Shown here in pieces: positions 17,805 through 26,125 of a DNA stretch of 64,000 nt. The stretch lies in the NCBI GenBank assembly GCA_019636515.1, contig JAHBXI010000001.1:930001-994000 (forward strand). Reading direction: 5' to 3'. Each line of letters opens with the position of its first letter. The stretch's first letter is position 1. The position numbers and the translations under genes were made by a program. The notes below the pieces were generated by a model. The model was not told where the DNA came from. It did no database searches and saw nothing but the letters and a program-made list of their open reading frames with translations. The stretch comes from Phycisphaeraceae bacterium. GTDB taxonomy: Bacteria > Planctomycetota > Phycisphaerae > Phycisphaerales > UBA1924.

Positions 17805-18647
17805 TCACACCAGTTTCAGGGCATAGAAGATCGCCGTGAAGATCAGGTCCGCGATGATGATCGCGACCACGCACTGCACGACCGTTCCCGTCGTGGCCTT
17901 CCCGACACCCGCCGCCCCGCCCGACACGCGGAGCCCGTTGCCGCAGGCGATCACCCCGATCAGCGTCCCGAAGAGCGTCGCCTTGCCGATCCCCGTGAGG
18001 AAATCGACCAGTTTGGCCTGGTCGAGCATGTTCGAGACGAACGTTGAGTACGGGATGTCCAGGACCGTCACCCCCACCACCAGCGCGGCCAGCACCGCGA
18101 CCACGTCGGAGATCACCGCCAGCGCGGTCATGCTCACCATGGCCGCCGCCACGCGGGGCACCACGAGGAACCGCACCGGGTTGAGCGCGTGAGCCTCGAG
18201 CGCCTCCACCTCCTCGCTGACCACCATCGTCCCGATCTCCGCCGCGATCGAAGCACCGGCAAAGCCCGTCAGGACAATCGCCCCGATCAGCGGCCCAAGT
18301 TCTCGAAGGACCGCCACCGCGATGATGTTCGCCACCAGGTCCTTGCGCCCAAACTCCTCCAGGGGCGGCGCCAGTTGAAACGCCAGGATGAACCCGACGG
18401 CCCCGGAGACCACCGAGACGATGCCGATCGACCGCACCCCGACCCGGACGATCTGGGACACGATCGCCTGGTACCCGATCCGATTTCGCTTCCCGGCCAC
18501 CCCGCGCAACAGCCACCCGGCGGCCTCGATGAACAGCAGCGTGAGGGACCCGATGTGATCCGCCAGCGAGATCGCGCGACCGCCCACGTACTCGACGGGT
18601 ACCAGCACGGGGCGCGTCGGCCTGCCTGTCGGACGTGGGTCGGTCAT
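17805..18647 (-). CDS. mlaE: MlaE-type ABC transporter permease
   Basis: The permease of the Mla/Mce-type lipid ABC transporter, which moves phospholipids across the envelope. The 280-residue product has the family core: a juxtamembrane helix, then about five membrane helices. Diagnostic segments are GAVGFILAFQLAPPLEEFGR, LRELGPLIGAIVLTGFAGAS and AAEIGTMVVSEEVEALEAH, the last being the conserved EQ/EE loop that contacts the ATPase. The usual neighbours (MlaF ATPase, MlaD substrate-binding protein) are absent here. Instead it follows a STAS gene by 83 bases; MlaE complexes in other bacteria contain a STAS partner, MlaB. That link is inference. Confidence 0.9.
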   Translation of the reverse strand: MTDPRPTGRPTRPVLVPVEYVGGRAISLADHIGSLTLLFIEAAGWLLRGVAGKRNRIGYQAIVSQIVRVGVRSIGIVSVVSGAVGFILAFQLAPPLEEFGRKDLVANIIAVAVLRELGPLIGAIVLTGFAGASIAAEIGTMVVSEEVEALEAHALNPVRFLVVPRVAAAMVSMTALAVISDVVAVLAALVVGVTVLDIPYSTFVSNMLDQAKLVDFLTGIGKATLFGTLIGVIACGNGLRVSGGAAGVGKATTGTVVQCVVAIIIADLIFTAIFYALKLV

Positions 18648-18730
18648 GGTGCGGCCAGGGGGAGATCCGAGGCGATCAGGGGCCAGGGACGATCAGGTAC
18701 GGACGGGCGAGGGCACCGGCTTGAACAGAC

Positions 18731-19075
18731 TCAGGCAAGGGCATCCTCTCGCGTCTGGACGATCTCGAACACCGTGTTCAGCCGCGCGACCTCGAACACC
18801 GAGCGCACATTGGTGTTCATCCCCGCGAGGACCAGCCGGTACTTGTTCTTTTTCGCGCTCTGAAGGGCTTCCACCAGCGTGGCCACCCCGGGCGTGTTCA
18901 TGTACTCAATCCCGGTCAGGTCCACCACGATCCGCTCGGGCGACGCATCGTGGGCCTTGCGCATCCACTGACGGAACTGGGTCGCCTCGGTGTAGGCGAT
19001 CTCGCCCTCCGGCGTCACCACCACCGCCTGGCCGACCTGCTCCATCCGAACATTCAATCCTGGCTGATCCGCCAT
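18731..19075 (-). CDS. STAS-domain protein (anti-sigma antagonist or MlaB-like)
   Basis: A 114-residue single STAS domain. The start is the ATG at 19075 after AGAGGGGAAGG; an upstream in-frame ATG at 19183 would add an unrelated-looking 36-residue tail. The phosphorylation loop, DSSG in SpoIIAA, reads YMNTPGVATL here. Thr61 therefore replaces the regulatory Ser58 and Asn60 replaces the preceding Asp. Thr can still be phosphorylated. It lies 104 bases downstream of an anti-sigma-type kinase, which favours a partner-switching role. It also lies 83 bases upstream of mlaE, which leaves open an MlaB-like structural role. Confidence 0.85.
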   Translation of the reverse strand: MADQPGLNVRMEQVGQAVVVTPEGEIAYTEATQFRQWMRKAHDASPERIVVDLTGIEYMNTPGVATLVEALQSAKKNKYRLVLAGMNTNVRSVFEVARLNTVFEIVQTREDALA

Positions 19076-19179
19076 GGCCTTCCCCTCTCCCGATCCGGCT
19101 GTTTCGAATCGACTGTGAATCGACAAATCCCGGATCACGCGACGCAAACTCGCCTCGCCCGTCACGAGCACCCGCTCCC

Positions 19180-19683
19180 TCACGCCCCGACCGCGGCGGG
19201 TTCGACGCCCGGCGAGGGTCGATCATACTTCACCAGCGTCAGCCGCATCCCGACCGGCGAACGCATTTCGTACTCCGCCACGTCCATGACCTCTCGGATG
19301 ATGTGAACCCCCAGGCCGCCGGGGCGCACGTCCGCAAGGTCACGTCCGCGTATTTTCGACGGGTCCACCTGCTCGGCCTCATCCTCGATCACGATCCGCA
19401 GCCCCGCCCCGACCCCTTCGTCCGCCAGCACCCACACCATCACCCAGATCGGAGCGTCGGACCGCTTCTTGTAACCGTGGCGGATCACGTTGCACAACGC
19501 CTCGTCGATCGCCAACGCCACCTGCGCGCACGACGTGGACGAGAGCCCGATCTTCTCCGCGACCGACGCGATCAGACCGCGCGCGCCCGTGAGAAAACGC
19601 GGATCGCTCCGCATGTTCAGTGTCAGGTCCGGTCCGTGGAGGGGGCCTCGCCGCATCGCCTCTCGACGCTCCGATTCGTTCAT
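19180..19683 (-). CDS. Anti-sigma regulatory factor (RsbW/SpoIIAB-like ATPase)
   Basis: A GHKL-type ATPase domain of 167 residues, as in serine kinases that bind sigma factors or phosphorylate STAS antagonists. The N box is visible as [14 protein letters not shown] (Glu61, Asn65), and the G2 box as [15 protein letters not shown] (residues 120-133). The G1 region reads [12 protein letters not shown], without the usual DxGxG glycines, which is common in this subfamily but could lower ATP binding. Its start overlaps the stop of the upstream lipoprotein gene as ATGA, so translation is probably coupled. Its likely partner is the STAS protein encoded next. Confidence 0.88.
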   Translation of the reverse strand: MNESERREAMRRGPLHGPDLTLNMRSDPRFLTGARGLIASVAEKIGLSSTSCAQVALAIDEALCNVIRHGYKKRSDAPIWVMVWVLADEGVGAGLRIVIEDEAEQVDPSKIRGRDLADVRPGGLGVHIIREVMDVAEYEMRSPVGMRLTLVKYDRPSPGVEPAAVGA

Positions 19684-20075
19684 GGCGACACCCCGGATAC
19701 ATCCCCGGATACACCCCCGGTTACATCATCCAAAGCCGAAGGGGCGTACCGCTCCGACACCCAGCGCTCCCAACGCTCCGCCGCCGCCCGGCGCTCGGGC
19801 TCATCCGCCGAGTGGTCGTAGCCGAGCGTCTGACCCGTGATCCGCTCCAGCGATCGGATCGCAACCATGCGCACGGCCGGATCGTCGCTCTCAAGCAGCG
19901 GGACGATCCCCGGAACCGCCGAGGCGTCCTGGTGCTCCGCCGCACGCACCGCCGCCTCCATCCGCTGCTGCGGCAGCGGCGAGTCGAGCCCCCGCGGGGC
20001 CCTGGGCGCGCACGCCCCCGGCCACGACCCCGCCAGGCACACCGCCATCAACCGCGTCCACGTTCCCGCGTTCAT
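19680..20075 (-). CDS. Small exported HEAT-repeat protein, possible lipoprotein
   Basis: A 131-residue protein starting at ATG 20075, six bases after a TACGAT box. The N-terminus ([18 protein letters not shown]) is a signal peptide ending in an atypical lipobox-like PGAC. The body has one to two HEAT-type helical repeats ([20 protein letters not shown]) and an acidic, Arg-rich C-terminus. It is the first gene of a run with the anti-sigma kinase, STAS and mlaE genes, overlapping the kinase gene by four bases. An envelope-sensing role is possible but not shown by sequence. Confidence 0.65.
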   Translation of the reverse strand: MNAGTWTRLMAVCLAGSWPGACAPRAPRGLDSPLPQQRMEAAVRAAEHQDASAVPGIVPLLESDDPAVRMVAIRSLERITGQTLGYDHSADEPERRAAAERWERWVSERYAPSALDDVTGGVSGDVSGVSP

Positions 20076-20081
20076 CCGGGC

Positions 20082-20087
20082 ATCGTA
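20082..20087 (-). promoter_or_regulatory. TACGAT -10 box of the HEAT/anti-sigma/STAS/mlaE run
   Basis: TACGAT on the minus strand ends six bases before the ATG at 20075, predicting a leaderless first cistron. Confidence 0.55.
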
Positions 20088-20170
20088 TCGCACCGCCCGG
20101 CCCGCCGCGAACCGATGACTCACCCGCCCGCCTTCGCCATGAACCAAAGGACGGCCACGGGCGCGCGGCC

Positions 20171-20176
20171 TAGACT
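20171..20176 (+). promoter_or_regulatory. TAGACT -10 box of guaA
   Basis: TAGACT lies 82 bases before the guaA ATG, so this promoter would give a leader of about 75 bases. No purine riboswitch-like fold is obvious in it. Confidence 0.45.
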
Positions 20177-20258
20177 CGCTGTTTCGCGGCCGGGAGTACA
20201 TACCCGTCGGGACGGGCCTCGCCGGGCCGCCGGTCGCTCGCCCGCCCGGGTTCCACGC

Positions 20259-21824
20259 ATGTCCACGATCCACGACGAAGTTGTCCCCGTAGTCGACTTC
20301 GGCGGCCAGACCGCGCAACTCATCTGCCGGCGCGTGCGAGAAGCGGGCGTCTTTTCCATGCTCGTCTCACCCAGGGTCTCCCCGGGCGAGATCGCCGCCA
20401 TGCGCCCCAAGGGAATCATCCTCTCGGGAGGTCCCAGGAGCGTCTACGAACAGGGCGCGCCCACCATCGACCCCGCCATCTTCGACCTGCGCGTTCCCGT
20501 GCTGGGTGTCTGCTACGGCATGCAACTGGCCTGCCACATGCTCGGGGCATCGGTCATCCCGGGCGAAGCCCGCGAATTCGGCCGCGCCAACCTGTCCATC
20601 GCGGATCGGAAAGATCCCCTCTTCACCGCCATCCCCGACCGGACCACCGTCTGGATGTCCCACGGCGACCAGGTCGCCGACGACCCCGCGAACGCGATGG
20701 TCGAGCCGATCGCCTCCACGCCCACCTGCCCCGTCGCCGCCGCCCGGATCACCGCCGGGGGACGCCGGATCTACGGCGTTCAGTTCCACCCCGAGGTCAC
20801 CCACACTCCCCACGGATCCGACCTGCTGCGCAACTTTGTCCACGAGGTCTGCGGATGCCGAGGCCTGTGGCGCATGGCCGATTACGCCCAGGAGACCGCC
20901 GAATCCATCCGCCGGACCGTCGGCTCGGGGCATGTCATCTGCGGGCTTTCCGGCGGCGTTGATTCCGCCGTCACCGCCGCCCTGGTCCACCGGGCCGTCG
21001 GGGAGCAACTCACCTGCGTGTTCGTCGACACCGGGCTGCTCCGAAACGCCGAGCGAGACCTGGTCGAGCAGACGTTCCGCGACCACTTCCACATCGACCT
21101 TCGCATCGCCGACGCCGCCGATCTCTTCCTCGACGACCTCCGTGGCATCACCGACCCGCAGGAAAAACGCCGCCGCATCGGCCACCGCTTCATCGACGTC
21201 TTCAAGCACCAGGCCGCCACCATCCCCGGGGCCGCCTTCCTGGCCCAGGGAACTCTCTACCCCGACGTGATCGAGTCCGGCCACGGCCACGCCGGGGAAT
21301 CCGCCAACATCAAACTCCATCACAACGTCGGCGGGCTCCCCGCCGACCTTGGCTTCCAACTCGTCGAGCCACTCCGCGAACTCTTCAAGGACGAGGCACG
21401 CAAACTCGGCGAGGTCCTCGGCCTGCCCGAGTCGCTCATCTGGCGGCACCCCTTCCCAGGCCCCGGCCTGGCCGTCCGCGTCCTGGGAGAAGTCACCCGA
21501 CCCAGGCTCGAAATCCTCCGAGAGTGCGACGAAATCCTCCTCGAGGAGATCGTCGCCGCCAGCCTCTACCGCTCCACCAGCCAGGTCTTCGCCGTGCTAC
21601 TCCCCATCCAATCCGTCGGCGTCATGGGCGATGGCCGAACCTACGACTCGGTCGTCGCCATCCGCGCCGTCGAGTCCCAGGACTTCATGAGCGCGGACTG
21701 GTGCCGCCTTCCGTACGACGTGCTCGCGCGGGTCTCTTCACGAATCATCAACGAGGTCCGCGGCGTCAACCGCGTCGTCTACGACATCTCCAGCAAGCCT
21801 CCCGCCACGATCGAGTGGGAGTAA
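20259..21824 (+). CDS. guaA: GMP synthase (glutamine-hydrolysing)
   Basis: GuaA aminates XMP to GMP. The 521-residue length is standard. The class I glutaminase domain has Cys85 ([12 protein letters not shown]) with His177 and Glu179 ([11 protein letters not shown]). The ATP pyrophosphatase P-loop is [15 protein letters not shown] (231 onward). The C-terminal dimerisation domain ends in the family-typical [20 protein letters not shown] followed by EWE. The ATG at 20259 is chosen because the glutaminase domain begins immediately after it; longer in-frame starts would add low-complexity Arg/Pro sequence. It is divergent from the HEAT/anti-sigma run. Confidence 0.97.
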   Translation: MSTIHDEVVPVVDFGGQTAQLICRRVREAGVFSMLVSPRVSPGEIAAMRPKGIILSGGPRSVYEQGAPTIDPAIFDLRVPVLGVCYGMQLACHMLGASVIPGEAREFGRANLSIADRKDPLFTAIPDRTTVWMSHGDQVADDPANAMVEPIASTPTCPVAAARITAGGRRIYGVQFHPEVTHTPHGSDLLRNFVHEVCGCRGLWRMADYAQETAESIRRTVGSGHVICGLSGGVDSAVTAALVHRAVGEQLTCVFVDTGLLRNAERDLVEQTFRDHFHIDLRIADAADLFLDDLRGITDPQEKRRRIGHRFIDVFKHQAATIPGAAFLAQGTLYPDVIESGHGHAGESANIKLHHNVGGLPADLGFQLVEPLRELFKDEARKLGEVLGLPESLIWRHPFPGPGLAVRVLGEVTRPRLEILRECDEILLEEIVAASLYRSTSQVFAVLLPIQSVGVMGDGRTYDSVVAIRAVESQDFMSADWCRLPYDVLARVSSRIINEVRGVNRVVYDISSKPPATIEWE

Positions 21825-21853
21825 GCGCCCTCCCCAACGCTCGGCCCGCGAAC

Positions 21854-21889
21854 AAAAAGCAACGGACGCCCCCGCCGGGAGGCGCCCGT
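21854..21889 (-). terminator. Rho-independent terminator of the 21909-23720 gene
   Basis: A nine-base stem (positions 21862-21870 with 21881-21889, one G-T pair) and a ten-base loop is followed on the minus strand by a T-rich stretch (complement of the A run 21854-21858). It lies just past the stop of the minus-strand PEP-CTERM gene. Confidence 0.7.
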
Positions 21890-21908
21890 CGCGGCATGGC
21901 TGATTCCA

Positions 21909-23720
21909 TCACCGGCGACGCCGCGGGCACGCCACCGCTCCGAGCAGACCCAGCGCGACCGCGCCGGGCGCTGGAACCTGTGGCGTCATGCCGGTCTGGA
22001 AGCCCCGGTCGATCTCGTCAAACCCGTACGACTGGATCGTCCAGAACCCCTCGATCAGGTACGTCTCCATCTCGTCCTCGTCAAAGCCGACCACGTCCAT
22101 CGATCGCATCAGCAGGTCGAACTGAGACAAGTCCAACCGCGTCCGGATATCAACCTCCAGCGTGCTCTGGAGGTCCTCCTCCCCGCGCGTGAACGCGGAG
22201 AGCCCGTCCCCGCTCACGAGCGAGAATTCCCACCCGCCCAGGCCCAGCAGCGAGTTGCCCATCCCGTCGATCGACATCCCGTCCGTCGGGTCGATGAACG
22301 ACGCCGACCACAGCCCTCCCTCGCTGTCCGAGAAAACCGCGCCGTCGATCGACGCGTCGTACACCGCGGACGTGTTGACCGAGCACAACTGGATCCGGTC
22401 AACCGGCATCGTGCCGATCGAGACGAGTTCGATCCGGGTCTTCACCCCGGCGGCGTCGGCAACGGCACCCAGGGCGTTGAACCCCGCCGGCATGAGCACG
22501 TCAAACTCCGTCAACAGCGTGTTGGTGTACCGCCCCTTGTCCGTGATCGTGCGATCAAAGTCGTCGCTCCCGATCACCTTCACCGCCTTGTCGGGAGAGG
22601 AATTATCGACCTTGAACGCCCCGTAGTACTGGTTGAAGTTCGTCGGGTCCGACGCCGCCTTGGCCCGACCGGGGATCGGCACGTCCTTGTCCGCCGCCGC
22701 GTACTTGCGGTTCGTCACGTTCTGGTCTTCGCCCTTGCCGAGCACCACCGTCGGTCCACCCGCGCCGATGACATCCTGGGTCGTGACCTTGCCCTTGTCA
22801 TCGAGATGCAGGTACGTGAACTTGTTGCCGTCCTTCGGGTCGCTCACCTCCGCGCCCGTCACCGGGTCCACGAACGTGTACCTCTTTACGAAGTCCGCCT
22901 CCCCTCGCTTGGTCGCCTCGAACACCCACCCCCCGTCGCCGCTGTCGGCGCTGGCCGAACTGCCGACCTGGTACCCGGTCTTGGCCGACCGATTCCCCTT
23001 GTTCGAGTCCGGGTCCGCGAAGTACATCTCACCGGTCTTGCCGTCGAACCCCACCCCCGTCACCGCGTGGTAGTTTCCCCACCACACCGTGTCGTCGTAC
23101 GTCTTTCCCGCATCCTGCCCGATCAGCACCGTGACACTCGCCTCGTTCAGCAGCATCCGCTTGTACACGTCGAACGCGCTGACCACCTTGAATCCGCCCA
23201 TCCCGTCGGGCTGCTGGATCTTCTTCCCGCTGGGGGTCTGCACCGTGCCCGTGGCGCCGTCGATCGAGTACTGGTTGAACAGCAACTGGCGCTTCCAGCC
23301 GTTGGCCGTCTTGCGATCATCGAGGTAACCCTGCATATTCGCGCCCGCCGCGCTCACGTCCTCGATGGTCTTGCGGTACGCCGTCCGCCACGTATCCTTC
23401 TCCAGCGTCCCCGCCGACGTCGCCCCCGCGTACCCGTACGGCTCCCACGACGCCAGCCCGTTGGCCAGCGCCGTCTGGTAGCAGACCCCCGCCACCACCC
23501 CCCATGTCGGGTAGGTCGTCTTGTCCGGGTAACTCGTCTGCCACGAATCGGCGATGTCCCCCACGTAGTACTGGTGCTGGTAGAAATCCGGGATACGCTG
23601 CTGGAACCCCCGATCCGCGGCCCCCTGGTACCACTTGTGCTGAGCATGAGCACTCTGGCCAGCCGCCGTGCATACCGCCGCGAACACCAACGAACCGACC
23701 GTCAACGTGTGAACCGACAT
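21909..23720 (-). CDS. Exported cysteine-peptidase-like protein with PEP-CTERM-type tail
   Basis: A 603-residue exported protein. The ATG at 23720 follows GGAGAAG at good spacing, and the first 26 residues form a signal peptide ending SAHA. Residues 73-240 carry a papain-like layout: Cys80 in GVVAGVCYQTALANG, His218 in WWGNYHAVTGVGFDGKTG and Asp236 in MYFADPDS. This resembles the C39-like/IdeS-type superfamily. A long beta-rich region follows. The tail is VPAPGAVALGLLGAVAC plus four Arg, a variant of the PEP-CTERM signal recognised by exosortase. It is probably a secreted or surface-sorted protease, or an inactive relative. Substrate unknown; it stands alone with its own terminator. Confidence 0.75.
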   Translation of the reverse strand: MSVHTLTVGSLVFAAVCTAAGQSAHAQHKWYQGAADRGFQQRIPDFYQHQYYVGDIADSWQTSYPDKTTYPTWGVVAGVCYQTALANGLASWEPYGYAGATSAGTLEKDTWRTAYRKTIEDVSAAGANMQGYLDDRKTANGWKRQLLFNQYSIDGATGTVQTPSGKKIQQPDGMGGFKVVSAFDVYKRMLLNEASVTVLIGQDAGKTYDDTVWWGNYHAVTGVGFDGKTGEMYFADPDSNKGNRSAKTGYQVGSSASADSGDGGWVFEATKRGEADFVKRYTFVDPVTGAEVSDPKDGNKFTYLHLDDKGKVTTQDVIGAGGPTVVLGKGEDQNVTNRKYAAADKDVPIPGRAKAASDPTNFNQYYGAFKVDNSSPDKAVKVIGSDDFDRTITDKGRYTNTLLTEFDVLMPAGFNALGAVADAAGVKTRIELVSIGTMPVDRIQLCSVNTSAVYDASIDGAVFSDSEGGLWSASFIDPTDGMSIDGMGNSLLGLGGWEFSLVSGDGLSAFTRGEEDLQSTLEVDIRTRLDLSQFDLLMRSMDVVGFDEDEMETYLIEGFWTIQSYGFDEIDRGFQTGMTPQVPAPGAVALGLLGAVACPRRRR

Positions 23721-23898
23721 GAACTTCTCCTTTCCTTCTGGATTGGCCATCCCGACACCATCTCGATCCCGCGCCGGCGGATCGTCCGCCTCCCATGAGT
23801 GGTCAAACGACGCCGCCGACAACTCCTCACGCCAATCCACGCCACGGCCCGGACCACCGCCCGAACAGCCGCGCGAACTCCGCCACGCCGCGCGGACG

Positions 23899-23904
23899 TA
23901 GAAT
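23899..23904 (+). promoter_or_regulatory. TAGAAT -10 box, leaderless-type
   Basis: TAGAAT ends six bases before the ATG of the site-2 protease gene at 23911. Confidence 0.6.
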
Positions 23905-23910
23905 CACGCG

Positions 23911-24582
23911 ATGAACTGGTGGGCATCTTCTCTCTGGCACCAAAGCCCCGCCCTGTTCGCCTCCTGGGCGTTCTGGGTCATTTTTTCGATCGTCATGCAC
24001 GAACTGGCCCACGGCTGGGCCGCCCTCCGATCCGGCGACGACACCCCGCGCGCCGCCGGCCATATGACCTGGAACCCCATGGTCCACATGGGGCCGATGA
24101 GCCTCCTGGTGTTCGCCATCATCGGGATCGCCTGGGGGGCCATGCCCGTCAATCCGTCGAACTTCCGCGGACGCCACGATGAGGCGATCGTCGCCGGCGC
24201 CGGGCCCGCCATGAACCTGGGGCTGGGCCTGGTCGCCTGCCTCCTGGGCGCCGCGTGGATCCTCGCCGCCCCCGGCTCCCTCGCCCCTCACCTGAGCGAC
24301 AACATCCGCGTTTTCTTCTTCGTCGGGGCGGCGGTCAACATCGCCCTCATGCTCCTCAACCTCCTGCCCATCCCGCCGCTCGACGGGTCGAGGATCCTGG
24401 CCCACTACGCCGACGGATACCGACGGCTCATCCACGGGGAGCACGGGACCATGATCGCCCTGTTCGGCCTGGTCGTGATCTTCTACGCCGTGGGCGGACG
24501 GGTCTTTGAACTGGCCTTCAGCGCGGCGGGGTCGATCATCCGGGGGATCGTCGGGGCCTTTTCCGTCGCCCCGGTGACCTGA
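23911..24582 (+). CDS. Site-2 protease family (M50) membrane metallopeptidase
   Basis: A 223-residue intramembrane zinc protease homologue of the short rhomboid-free S2P type. Zinc ligands are His30 and His34 in VMHELAHGW, with Glu31 as catalytic base. The third ligand is the Asp of [14 protein letters not shown]. About five membrane segments surround these motifs. There is no PDZ or CBS domain. Short M50 proteins process membrane-bound regulators or signal remnants in other bacteria; the target here is unknown. The ATG follows a TAGAAT box by six bases, so the mRNA is probably leaderless. It is divergent from the PEP-CTERM gene. Confidence 0.92.
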   Translation: MNWWASSLWHQSPALFASWAFWVIFSIVMHELAHGWAALRSGDDTPRAAGHMTWNPMVHMGPMSLLVFAIIGIAWGAMPVNPSNFRGRHDEAIVAGAGPAMNLGLGLVACLLGAAWILAAPGSLAPHLSDNIRVFFFVGAAVNIALMLLNLLPIPPLDGSRILAHYADGYRRLIHGEHGTMIALFGLVVIFYAVGGRVFELAFSAAGSIIRGIVGAFSVAPVT

Positions 24583-24639
24583 TCCATGCCCTTGCGGGCC
24601 CGGCCCGGTTGACCCGTCGCCGCGAACGCCCCGGCCACC

Positions 24640-24645
24640 TAAACT
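24640..24645 (+). promoter_or_regulatory. TAAACT -10 box of metK
   Basis: TAAACT lies 40 bases before the metK ATG, leaving a leader of about 33 bases that is too short for a SAM riboswitch. Confidence 0.5.
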
Positions 24646-24685
24646 CCCGTCCTTCCACCGACCCGTACCCACGAGGAATCACGAC

Positions 24686-25858
24686 ATGGCTCGCACGCAA
24701 CTGTTCACGTCCGAATCCGTCTCGATGGGCCACCCCGACAAGGTGTCCGACCAGATCTCCGACGCCGTGCTCGACGCCATGCTTTCCGACGACCCATTCA
24801 GCCGCGTCGCCTGCGAGACGCTCTGCGCAACCGGCCTGGTCGTCGTCGCCGGGGAAGTCACCACTCGCACCTACGTCGATATCCCGGAACTCGTCCGCCG
24901 CACCGTGCGGGATATCGGCTACACCTCCGGCGACATGCGCTTCGACGCCGACAGTTGCGCCGTGCTCGTCGCCCTCAACAAGCAGAGCCCCGACATCGCC
25001 ATGGGAGTCGACCGCGAGGGCGCCGGCGACCAGGGCATGATGTTCGGCTACGCCTGCCGCGACACGCCCGAATTGATGCCCCTGCCCATCCAACTCGCCC
25101 ATCAACTCGTCGAACTCCAGGCACACGCCCGCCGTGAGAGCAAGATCCCGGGCCTGCGCCCCGACGCCAAGAGCCAGGTCACCGTCGAATACCAGGACGG
25201 ACGACCCGTGCGAGTCGATACCGTGGTCCTCTCCACCCAGCACGATCCGCAGTGGAACGAACGCCAGGACGACCTCAAGAAACTGATCATCGATCACGTC
25301 ATCAAGCCCGTTCTCAAGGAGTGGTGGAACCCGGCCATCACCGTCCACGTCAACCCCACCGGCCGCTTCGAGGTGGGCGGACCGCACGGCGACACCGGGC
25401 TCACCGGACGCAAGATCATCGTCGATACCTACGGCGGCATGGGACGCCACGGCGGCGGGGCCTTCTCGGGCAAGGACCCCACCAAGGTTGATCGCTCCGC
25501 CGCCTACATGGCGCGTTACATCGCCAAGAACGTCGTCGCCGCCGGGTTGGCCGACCGCTGCGAAATCCAACTCTCCTACGCCATCGGCGTCGCCGAGCCA
25601 ACCAGCGTCTATGTCGATTGCTTCGGCACTCACAAGGCCGACGAGGAAAAAATCTCCACCGTCGTCCGCGACGTCTTCGCGCTGACCCCGCGCAGAATCA
25701 TCGAGACCCTCGACCTCCGAAAGCCCATCTTCTCACCCACGGCCAGGCACGGGCATTTCGGGCGCGCCCCCGGCCAGGTCACCTACAACGGCAAAAAATA
25801 CGACACCTTCACCTGGGAACGCACCGACAAGGCCGAGGCGCTCAAGGCCGGGGTGTAA
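24686..25858 (+). CDS. metK: S-adenosylmethionine synthetase
   Basis: MetK makes SAM from methionine and ATP. The 390-residue product has the usual three-fold repeated architecture. Signature segments are [17 protein letters not shown] near the N-terminus, [12 protein letters not shown] in the centre, and [20 protein letters not shown], the phosphate loop. The C-terminus ends in a motif binding the methionine tail (GHFGR). The ATG at 24686 directly precedes the conserved [18 protein letters not shown]. It appears to be a single-gene unit. Confidence 0.97.
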   Translation: MARTQLFTSESVSMGHPDKVSDQISDAVLDAMLSDDPFSRVACETLCATGLVVVAGEVTTRTYVDIPELVRRTVRDIGYTSGDMRFDADSCAVLVALNKQSPDIAMGVDREGAGDQGMMFGYACRDTPELMPLPIQLAHQLVELQAHARRESKIPGLRPDAKSQVTVEYQDGRPVRVDTVVLSTQHDPQWNERQDDLKKLIIDHVIKPVLKEWWNPAITVHVNPTGRFEVGGPHGDTGLTGRKIIVDTYGGMGRHGGGAFSGKDPTKVDRSAAYMARYIAKNVVAAGLADRCEIQLSYAIGVAEPTSVYVDCFGTHKADEEKISTVVRDVFALTPRRIIETLDLRKPIFSPTARHGHFGRAPGQVTYNGKKYDTFTWERTDKAEALKAGV

Positions 25859-26080
25859 CCACGCCCGAGCCCCGGCGACACACCCGACCCGGCGGTATTC
25901 CCGGCACGCCGATTCCCCGTTGATTCCATCGCGATCCGATCGGCTTGGCGCCATCTCGATCGCGACACCAGGGCCGATTCCATGTTCCCAAACGAACTCC
26001 ACCGTGGTGGATCGCTTCTCCATGCAGAAGGGGTCATGGACAAGCCGAACACGGCCACGCGCCGGCGCCACCGGGCACTG

Positions 26081-26086
26081 TATGAT
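26081..26086 (+). promoter_or_regulatory. TATGAT -10 box of the cytochrome/propeller operon
   Basis: TATGAT lies 39 bases upstream of the ATG at 26126, with GGAGG between box and start. The preceding 220 bases after metK show no gene. Confidence 0.45.
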
Positions 26087-26125
26087 GGCAGACGATTCAC
26101 CCAAGCCACGGAGGCCTCTCACGTG

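Noticed and set aside
24646-24685. SAM riboswitch before metK
   Set aside because: The predicted leader is only about 33 bases and shows no SAM-type fold.
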